A model generated the notes under the pieces. The model had not been told where the DNA came from, did no database searches, and worked only from the letters and a program-made list of their open reading frames with translations. A program made the translations under genes and the position numbers. A stretch of DNA of 64,000 nt from assembly GCF_032854445.1 (NCBI RefSeq), contig NC_088295.1:7692501-7756500 (forward strand), read 5' to 3'. This document shows positions 62,101 through 64,000 of the stretch, one piece after another; position 1 is the first letter of the stretch, and every line of letters starts with the position of its first letter. Source of the DNA: Liolophura sinensis (Eukaryota > Mollusca > Polyplacophora > Chitonida > Chitonidae).

Positions 62101-63587
62101 GTCATAATGTGTTTTCCGGAATCACAATTCTCGTGAATTACGTTAAACTAATCAGTAGCATTTTGCTATGTTTCTTGCTATGATGAACATGATAGGCAAA
62201 TTTCCCGCCATTTTATGTGTTTTATATGTAACCATGTATACTGTGTCTTGTATGATCAAACGAGGTCGAGCAATAACGAAATTACAAATTTAAAGAGAAT
62301 ATTAACATTAATGTCTATTTAACAGGGAAAGGATAATCGATCAAAATGGAAGTAACGTCAGGATTTCCTCTAAGCCAACAGATATACTTGTAACATTTGT
62401 TCTGTTAGAGGAAACTTACCAACGCTTTAACGATTTAACAGCCTTAACAAACATAGTACAGTATAAAAACACAGGAAAGCATCTGCGGTATCTTAAGGTT
62501 TGCAGGGCGAAGTAGGCCTGTAGTGGAACCTGCTCGGATATCAGTGCAATGCATTGCAGCCTTTTGCTCATGTATAAATATGTGTAATCTAATAACTTGT
62601 AGGTCATGAACTAGGTTTTAGATGACCTAACAGCTGGCCTCATACTCAGTGTGTATGTGACAAGAAATAAAACAGCGCCGGGCAATTAGTATGTAATGAA
62701 TCATGAACACGAGATCCGTCTGCGTTTCAAATTCACGTTTATGGTTTAAATGTGTAAATTAACGTAAAACAATCAACAGTCCAGAAAGAATTTTTCAGAC
62801 GTCATGTAACTTAATATCGTGAAAAAAAGAATAAATTAAAGTATGCATTCACCTGCACATTAAAAAACATTCCAGAAAAACGTTTAAAACGGTCGTGTTT
62901 CCTTACGTGTGGCTTTCAATGAGTCTGACTGAACGCGTCCACGAAAGCATTGGCATTGACATGGCAGCGTTATAATATGAAATAATTGAAAACCGCAGTA
63001 TCTGTTTCCAGTCAAGGCTATCGCCGAGTTTTTTAAAACTTTTGTCCACGTTAGGATGTCTCAAATAAAAAATATCAAAAAAGAAAAAAACATCATAAGT
63101 AGGATCAGGTTAACATGAAGAAATTAGTGCGTGCAAAGTTTTGGAGAGAACGCAGGGGTGCTAAGTGTTAATACAGCACAGTTTGCTTGTTTGTGAACAG
63201 GTTATTACTCACATAGGATATCATAGGCAGATTCCATGCGGCGGCTACACGAGCCTCCACAGTACACGTGTCCTCAGGCCCAAAGAACCCCACAGCCTTG
63301 TCCTCCCACTGCTCCGTCAAGCGACGAATACTCATCAGTTTGTCAGCATTTGTATCACTCCAGATAAATTCCAATTTGTGATGCGGTAAAACACTTCTGT
63401 TGTTGTTGATTTGAGTGATAGCATAGGTCATCGCCCCGGATATCACCCGACCCTGCTTCTCCCGAACGTACACCTTTGACCGATCGGCCATCAAATAGCC
63501 CAATTTTATTGTTCTTCCGGTGGCGCCCAAAATGGAAACAACGAACACGATTACGTACACAAAAAACAGACAGCTATAGATTGCCAT
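22174..63587 (-). CDS. Receptor guanylyl cyclase, Gyc76C/Gyc32E/natriuretic-receptor type (whole gene, 21 coding exons)
   Basis: Membrane receptor that would convert GTP to cGMP on ligand binding. The 21 exons listed separately total 3732 nt (1243 residues plus stop), and all 20 junctions keep frame with GT..AG introns. Domains: signal peptide about 1-23; ANF-receptor ligand-binding domain about 25-440; membrane-proximal Cys pair CGYQGERC; membrane segment about 467-486; kinase-homology domain about 526-795 with the VALK lysine (K558) and DFG (D669), but HGN (649-651) where active kinases have HRD, so a pseudokinase; signalling helix about 797-843; cyclase domain about 844-1030; polar tail 1031-1243. 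Cyclase residues expected for activity are present: metal Asp D870 and D914, guanine-selecting E910 and C982, transition-state N989 and R993. The family is secure. The exact orthologue (Gyc76C or Gyc32E) is not, because no alignment was run. The 41-kb span comes mainly from introns 1-3. Confidence 0.96.
23089..23162. repeat. TA dinucleotide microsatellite, intron 20
   Basis: About 30 uninterrupted TA units from 23103 to 23162, with a shorter TA run just to the left (23089-23097). Confidence 0.98.
23309..23400 (-). CDS. Receptor guanylyl cyclase coding exon 20: end of cyclase domain
   Basis: Acceptor TTAATTTCAG|CGTTGA, donor ATGAAG|GTAGGC. It encodes [20 protein letters not shown] then [11 protein letters not shown], matching the PxxIHxSxxxxxxLxxxGGYxxxxRGxxxxKGKG block, with the KGKG completed by exon 21. 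Phase 1 in, phase 0 out. Confidence 0.94.
24759..24857 (-). CDS. Receptor guanylyl cyclase coding exon 19: cyclase active-site half
   Basis: Acceptor TTGTTGACAG|GCTCCT, donor GGCGAAC|GTAAGC. It reads [21 protein letters not shown] then [13 protein letters not shown]982 (RYCLFGDTV) is the second guanine-specificity residue; N989 and R993 (NTASRME) stabilise the transition state. Phase 1 in and out. Confidence 0.95.
25236..25479 (-). CDS. Receptor guanylyl cyclase coding exon 18: cyclase core
   Basis: Acceptor TGGCGTACAG|GTGGTG, donor CACTCAG|GTATGC, 81 codons plus one base. [33 protein letters not shown] and LRIGIHSG are signature cyclase blocks. E910 of VETIGDAY selects guanine (a Lys is found here in adenylyl cyclases) and D914 is the second metal ligand. 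Phase 0 in, phase 1 out. Confidence 0.96.
25732..25855 (-). CDS. Receptor guanylyl cyclase coding exon 17: first part of cyclase catalytic domain
   Basis: Acceptor TTCTTCCTACAG|ATCTGT, donor ATGCAG|GTTCGT. It reads [20 protein letters not shown] then [23 protein letters not shown]870 in YFSDICGFT is the first of two metal-binding aspartates of class III cyclases. Phase 2 in, phase 0 out. Confidence 0.95.
26613..26753 (-). CDS. Receptor guanylyl cyclase coding exon 16: signalling helix / dimerisation region
   Basis: Acceptor AATTTCTTCAG|GAAGAG, donor TTACCCAA|GTAAGG. It encodes [20 protein letters not shown] then [20 protein letters not shown] and RMLP. This is the parallel coiled-coil linker of receptor cyclases (NxxMEKYxxxLExLVxERTxxLxxEKxKTExLLxxMLP), which couples the pseudokinase to the cyclase dimer. 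Phase 2 in and out. Confidence 0.95.
27031..27205 (-). CDS. Receptor guanylyl cyclase coding exon 15: end of kinase-homology domain
   Basis: Acceptor ATCTTTTGCAG|AGATTA, donor AAAGGAAT|GTAAGT. It reads [19 protein letters not shown], then [16 protein letters not shown] (the kinase subdomain XI CW..xPxxRPxF motif) and [11 protein letters not shown]. Phase 1 in, phase 2 out. Confidence 0.94.
28795..28938 (-). CDS. Receptor guanylyl cyclase coding exon 14: kinase-homology C-lobe
   Basis: Acceptor TTTTTTTAAAG|ATTTGT, donor CTCGGG|GTAAGA. It encodes [21 protein letters not shown] then [20 protein letters not shown] and [15 protein letters not shown] and [13 protein letters not shown] are the APE-motif and helix F regions. 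Phase 1 in and out. Confidence 0.94.
29404..29566 (-). CDS. Receptor guanylyl cyclase coding exon 13: pseudo-catalytic loop
   Basis: Acceptor CATTTTTCAAG|GGAATG, donor TTCAGAA|GTAAGA. It reads [40 protein letters not shown], then KEDEHAYFR. The loop HGNLKSSN stands where an active kinase has HRDxxxxN, so the catalytic Asp is missing, while the DFG Asp is kept. This is normal for receptor cyclases. Phase 0 in, phase 1 out. Confidence 0.94.
30147..30218 (-). CDS. Receptor guanylyl cyclase coding exon 12: kinase-homology domain
   Basis: A 24-codon exon, acceptor CTTGTTTTAG|GACATC, donor ATTCAG|GTGCGT, phase 0 at both ends. [20 protein letters not shown] then DVIQ matches the family's DILENxxxKLDxMF...SLxxDI segment. 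Confidence 0.93.
30838..31045. repeat. 45-bp minisatellite A, about 4-5 units, intron 11
   Basis: The unit is about GATAATGAAACCTTAAACAT, GACTGCAATATCACCGAGAC, AGAGT. The period is a multiple of three, so long frames stay open on both strands. More diverged relatives of the unit extend left to about 30570. Confidence 0.93.
31046..31520. repeat. 45-bp minisatellite B, about 10-11 units, intron 11
   Basis: The unit is about CAGTGAGAATGAAACCAAAA, TATCCCCATCATACCGTCCA, GACAC, with a few 44-bp variants that lack one C. It follows minisatellite A directly and shares GACA[C/G]AGTGA and AATGAAACC with it, so the two arrays probably come from one ancestral unit. Confidence 0.95.
32150..32254 (-). CDS. 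Receptor guanylyl cyclase coding exon 11: kinase-homology domain hinge
   Basis: Acceptor GTATTTGTGCAG|ATGCGA, donor CTCCAG|GTAAGT, 35 codons, phase 0 at both ends. [20 protein letters not shown] then [15 protein letters not shown] is the conserved strand 4 / hinge region of receptor cyclases (RHDNVxxFIGACxxPP, VTEYCxxGSLQ). Confidence 0.94.
32672..32827 (-). CDS. Receptor guanylyl cyclase coding exon 10: N-lobe of kinase-homology domain
   Basis: Acceptor ATGTTTTCAG|ATGACA, donor GAAACTG|GTAGGT, 52 codons, phase 0 at both ends. [20 protein letters not shown] holds the glycine-poor nucleotide loop (GSYKG) and the VALK lysine (K558); [13 protein letters not shown] is the region of helix C. Confidence 0.92.
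33245..33356 (-). CDS. Receptor guanylyl cyclase coding exon 9: cytoplasmic juxtamembrane region
   Basis: Acceptor TTGATTTTCAG|GAACTG, donor GCAGCAGG|GTAGGC. It reads [17 protein letters not shown], the usual link between membrane and kinase-homology domain in this family (Tyr-Arg...GLLWKI), then a Ser/Thr-rich stretch [15 protein letters not shown]. In mammalian natriuretic receptors phosphorylated Ser/Thr lie in this area; whether these are used here is inference. Phase 2 in, phase 0 out. Confidence 0.91.
33751..33886. repeat. 27-bp tandem repeat, 5 units, intron 8
   Basis: Five units of about TGGCTTCGTTGGGGTTTCAT plus TTCTCAT. The 27-base period keeps reading frames open on both strands, which explains the 67-99 codon frames found here. 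Confidence 0.9.
33945..34042 (+). mobile_element. SINE 3' fragment in intron 8
   Basis: CCGGTTTCCTCCAACTATAA, TACTGGTCGCCGTGGTATAA, GTGAAATATTCTTG and an AATAAATAAATAAAC tail. Confidence 0.75.
34137..34215 (-). CDS. Receptor guanylyl cyclase coding exon 8: transmembrane segment
   Basis: A 79-nt exon, acceptor TTTTTTGTAG|CGTATG, donor TTATCG|GTAAGT. It encodes TYVLE followed by about 20 hydrophobic residues ([17 protein letters not shown]...) and IIYR, the single membrane pass with a basic residue on the cytoplasmic side. Phase 1 in, phase 2 out. A 35-bp tandem array lies about 60 bases upstream of its acceptor. Confidence 0.91.
34277..34564. repeat. 35-bp minisatellite, about 8 units, intron 7
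   Basis: The unit is about ACATTTGTGTCGTATCGGAC plus TGGCAAAAGGTTACA, repeated eight times with small changes (GTC to ATA, AAAG to CAAAG). It begins about 60 bases upstream of the exon 8 acceptor. Open frames on the plus strand here are products of the repeat. Confidence 0.95.
34816..34918 (-). CDS. Receptor guanylyl cyclase coding exon 7: membrane-proximal ectodomain
   Basis: Acceptor CCCTTTCATCAG|CGATTT, donor CCTCAAA|GTAAGC. It encodes [20 protein letters not shown] then GERCIPPQ. The paired cysteines CGYQGERC match the small membrane-proximal disulfide loop known from natriuretic peptide receptors. Phase 0 in, phase 1 out. Confidence 0.92.
35384..35529 (-). CDS. Receptor guanylyl cyclase coding exon 6: end of ligand-binding domain
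   Basis: Acceptor TGTTTGCTAAG|GTATCC and donor CTTCCG|GTACGT. It reads [19 protein letters not shown], a strong receptor-cyclase signature (IDxNGDxEGNYT), then [13 protein letters not shown] is a possible N-glycosylation site. A second possible acceptor 16 nt inside (TTTCCTAG|TGCATA) would not match the phase of exon 5 plus the conserved SIQGF, so the upstream AAG acceptor is chosen. Phase 1 in, phase 0 out. Confidence 0.88.
35962..36097 (-). CDS. Receptor guanylyl cyclase coding exon 5: ligand-binding domain; first 13 nt lie inside a 71-bp tandem repeat unit
   Basis: Acceptor TTTTCTGTCGTCAG|ATTACTG, donor TACACCA|GTAAGT. It encodes [35 protein letters not shown] (NGT is a possible glycosylation site) and IRGRSYT. 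Phase 0 in, phase 1 out. Unusually, the acceptor and the first 13 exon bases (36085-36097) are one end of a 71-bp minisatellite, so about two dozen near-copies of this splice site sit directly upstream. Confidence 0.93.
36085..37876. repeat. 71-bp minisatellite, about 25 units, intron 4 and first 13 bases of exon 5
   Basis: Units begin every 71 bases (36085, 36156, ...) with CGTAGACAG or CGTATACAG and contain CTGACGACAGAAAACC and GTGTATCATCTGTAATAC. About 23 units are near-identical; the last two (from about 37719) are degraded. On the minus strand each unit carries TTTTCTGTCGTCAG|ATCACTG, a copy of the exon 5 acceptor. A block of ten units is itself duplicated: the unit at 36191 matches that at 36901, exactly 710 bases on. 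Confidence 0.97.
38168..38340 (-). CDS. Receptor guanylyl cyclase coding exon 4: ligand-binding domain
   Basis: Acceptor TGTTGTGCAG|GTACTC, donor CCCAAACAG|GTATTT. In frame it reads [26 protein letters not shown], then [11 protein letters not shown] and ends KKPKQ. The PPFxFPNP motif is typical of invertebrate receptor cyclases just before the [12 protein letters not shown] helix encoded by the next exon. Phase 1 in, phase 0 out. The 58-bp tandem array starts within about 200 bases upstream of this exon. Confidence 0.93.
38500..42230. repeat. 58-bp minisatellite, about 65 units, in intron 3
   Basis: The unit reads about CCATCAGTCACAGAATACAG, ACACAACTCCTTGGGTAACA, GACCAGGGTACATAATGA. Two main variants alternate irregularly: one with GACACAACTCCTT, one with GAGAAAACTCTTT or TTTTT. 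Degraded units extend to about 38440 on one side and 42335 on the other. The array stops about 160 bases upstream of the exon 4 acceptor. The unit length is not a multiple of three and no long reading frame results. Confidence 0.97.
42538..42672 (+). mobile_element. SINE 3' fragment in intron 3
   Basis: GATGGTCGTGGTTTTTCC, CTCTGCCCGGTTTCCTCCAA, CCATAACGCTGATCGCC, AAAATATTCTTGAGTGCGGC and an AAATAAATAAATTAATT tail. Confidence 0.78.
44644..44769. repeat. 14-bp tandem repeat with 42-bp higher order, 9 units, intron 3
   Basis: Nine 14-base units of the form CTATTACATGACCT. From the fourth unit on they follow a repeating order: CTATTAGATGACGT, CTATTACATGGCCT, CTACTACATGACCT. Confidence 0.93.
45785..45814. 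repeat. 12-bp perfect hairpin, intron 3
   Basis: CATTACTAGGTT (45785-45796), loop CTTTAA, AACCTAGTAATG (45803-45814). Confidence 0.9.
45949..46250. repeat. About 29-bp tandem repeat, about 10 units, intron 3
   Basis: The unit is about GTGATCGGCGACAGTAAGAC plus AAAACTTGT, with variants. Open frames on the minus strand here are repeat products. Confidence 0.92.
46514..46698 (-). other. Exon-like stretch inside intron 3, unidentified
   Basis: An acceptor-like CTGCTGGCATTTCAG (ending at 46699) is followed by an open frame [55 protein letters not shown] and stop. Its composition looks coding, but no domain is recognised and no donor is evident. It does not fit the receptor: splicing exon 3 to it would enter another frame and stop after about 12 codons. 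It could be a relic of another gene or a rarely used terminating exon. Confidence 0.22.
46774..46833. repeat. Perfect 28-bp inverted repeat with 4-base loop, intron 3
   Basis: The left arm TAGACTTGCCTTCCTTCTGA + TCATCATT (46774-46801) and right arm (46806-46833) are exact reverse complements around GATT. The flanks continue the pairing with one mismatch for several bases (TGATTAA against TGATTAC). Confidence 0.95.
49180..49349. repeat. 28-bp tandem repeat, about 6 units, intron 3
   Basis: The unit is CTAGTGTTGTAGGCAAACAT plus TCACTTAT; one unit is shortened by four bases. It lies about 250 bases downstream (in gene direction) of exon 3. Confidence 0.94.
49596..49742 (-). CDS. Receptor guanylyl cyclase coding exon 3: ligand-binding domain
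   Basis: A 147-nt exon with acceptor TGGTTTTCAG|TGTATG and donor TTCAGAC|GTAAGT. Joined to exon 2 it reads [17 protein letters not shown], then [15 protein letters not shown] and PLKYFR, which follows the order of the second lobe in receptor cyclases. Phase 1 in and out. It is flanked by the two largest introns outside intron 1 (about 7.1 kb and 11.3 kb). Confidence 0.92.
53725..53906 (-). mobile_element. Second SINE family, 5'-truncated copy in intron 2
   Basis: The plus strand reads GAGTGAGTGAGTGCTTGGGG, TTTAACGTCGTGATCAACAA, TTTTTCAGTCATATC, ... to CTTACCGAAGGCAAGTAAG, where similarity to the other copies ends. Confidence 0.78.
54416..54653 (-). mobile_element. Second SINE family, full copy with 13-bp target-site duplication
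   Basis: GTGAGTGAGTGAGTGCTTGG through CCGCCCCGCCCGAGCC to CGTTGCATTATCCCCTTCAT. It is bounded by the perfect direct repeat GGGACCGATTTGA at 54403-54415 and 54654-54666, which fixes both ends of the element at 238 bases. Confidence 0.88.
56223..56310 (-). mobile_element. SINE 3' fragment in intron 2, minus orientation
   Basis: TTGATTGGTATTTTACGCCG, TATTCAAGAATATTTCACTT, ATACGACGCCAGTCAGC: reverse complement of the SINE tail. Confidence 0.75.
56862..57165 (-). CDS. Receptor guanylyl cyclase coding exon 2: ligand-binding domain
   Basis: Residues 126-226 plus one base. Acceptor TTTGCTTTACAG|AAATGC, donor GCGCG|GTAAGT. The junction joins MISY to KCTESDV, restoring the conserved Tyr-x-Cys region of the family. 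[13 protein letters not shown] and [17 protein letters not shown] follow the usual family order (ligand-region loop, then the helix/strand before the inter-lobe hinge). Phase 0 in, phase 1 out. Confidence 0.93.
60076..60166. repeat. 36-bp inverted repeat with 19-base loop, intron 1
   Basis: The left arm 60076-60111 begins AACTCATCCAGCATTTCG; the right arm 60131-60166 is its reverse complement with two mismatches (TA against CG in the middle). Confidence 0.94.
60795..60965. repeat. 44-bp tandem repeat, 3 good units and one degraded, intron 1
   Basis: GTTATAGGTCTGACGG starts at 60795, 60839, 60883 and, with changes, 60927, an exact 44-base step. Confidence 0.95.
61275..61470. repeat. 23-bp tandem repeat, about 8 units, intron 1
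   Basis: The unit is about TTGCTATAGACGCACTATGT plus TTA, with point variants such as ATATTTA and GGCTAAAG. Confidence 0.94.
63213..63587 (-). CDS. Receptor guanylyl cyclase coding exon 1: start, signal peptide, N-terminal ligand-binding domain
   Basis: Residues 1-125. The start is the ATG at 63587-63585 in an ACCATGG (Kozak-like) context. Upstream in the same frame there is a TAA at 63629-63627 with only non-ATG codons between, so this is the first usable Met. The first 23 or so residues ([12 protein letters not shown]...) are strongly hydrophobic, as in a signal peptide. The ligand-binding fold begins at [11 protein letters not shown] and ends near [13 protein letters not shown] and NLPMISY, hallmarks of ANF-receptor domains of receptor cyclases. 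NRS is a possible N-glycosylation site. The exon ends TAT|GTGAGT, phase 0. Confidence 0.93.
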
Positions 63588-64000
63588 GGTTAACCAGAGT
63601 AAATCCCATGTTGGCACCACTATTTGTTAAGTGATGAAAAGACACACGTGCGGTCATGTTCTCCACGAGTGCCTTCATTGATGCTGGAGAGGACTTTTAA
63701 CAGGCACGCTGACCATTTCTTACCAACAGATCTGAGGGAGAATCACTCACGTAGGCACAATTTTCCAGCGACTCGTGGACAGAGCACGACTTGACGAAGA
63801 CATCGTCGCGGAGACTTTTGGTGGCGGCTGTTGGGGAAAGTAGCGAGCGGCACACTGCTCGGCCAGTCAGTGATGAGCCGACGATTGGTCCGTGTTGTCT
63901 AGTTGTGTTGTGGAGAAGAGCGAGTCCAGCGAGAGGCTGCCGCAACGGACTGGGTGGAGCGGAGAGGACCAACCAACTGTCCCTGAGCTTTAACCTGTAA
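63588..64000 (-). promoter_or_regulatory. 5' leader / upstream flank of the receptor guanylyl cyclase gene
   Basis: This stretch lies upstream of the ATG at 63587 and is more GC-rich than most introns. An in-frame TAA (63629-63627) shows that the coding frame does not extend further. I see no clear TATA box, and I cannot tell whether it is leader, promoter or a mix. A splice acceptor-like TTAACAAATAG occurs about 40 bases before the ATG, so a separate non-coding first exon outside the window is possible. Confidence 0.4.

Larger units (their letters stand above)
57166..63212 (-). other. Intron 1 of the receptor gene
   Basis: About 6 kb between GTGAGT and TTTACAG ends. It holds a 44-bp tandem repeat (60795-60965), a 23-bp tandem repeat (61275-61470) and a long inverted repeat (60076-60166). 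No other coding sequence is recognised; reading frames inside are short and resemble nothing I know. Confidence 0.85.

Noticed and set aside
63588-63620. Upstream extension of exon 1 by eleven codons beginning with GTG
   Set aside because: GTG is not an expected animal start; the ATG at 63587 has a strong context and directly precedes the signal peptide.

Overview
The window looks like nuclear DNA from an invertebrate animal, most likely a mollusc or another lophotrochozoan. It is AT-rich and its genes have introns. It carries two short interspersed repeat types that I associate with molluscan genomes: a tRNA-headed SINE whose tail reads ATAAGTGAAATATTCTTGAG, and a second SINE ending in GTTTAACCCC-type sequence plus CACTCACTC. 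The taxon is inferred from repeat style and protein similarity; no database was searched.

The dominant content is one gene on the minus strand. I could reassemble it completely: a single-pass receptor guanylyl cyclase (natriuretic peptide receptor / Gyc76C-Gyc32E type) with 21 coding exons from 63587 (ATG) down to 22174 (stop). All 20 introns have GT...AG ends, every phase matches across every junction, and the product is 1243 residues. Order: signal peptide, ANF-receptor-type ligand-binding domain (exons 1-7), one membrane segment (exon 8), kinase-homology domain (exons 9-15), signalling helix (exon 16), class III cyclase domain (exons 17-20), and a long polar tail ending in a PDZ-ligand-like Thr-Asn-Val (exon 21). 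Ligand binding outside the cell would be relayed through the pseudokinase and helix to make cGMP inside.

The introns are unusually rich in minisatellites: about 65 copies of a 58-bp unit beside exon 4, about 25 copies of a 71-bp unit that overlaps exon 5 and repeats its splice acceptor, a 35-bp array beside exon 8, a 27-bp array in intron 8, two 45-bp arrays in intron 11, and smaller arrays in introns 1 and 3. Introns 1 and 3 also hold near-perfect hairpins.

The left part (1-22 kb) is downstream of the receptor gene. I see no convincing intact gene there. It holds a GC-rich minisatellite, several SINE copies, a broken Tc1/mariner transposase (14363-15384), and an unidentified reading frame of about 260 codons interrupted by two stops (9452-10231). 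The right end (63588-64000) is the 5' flank or leader of the receptor gene.
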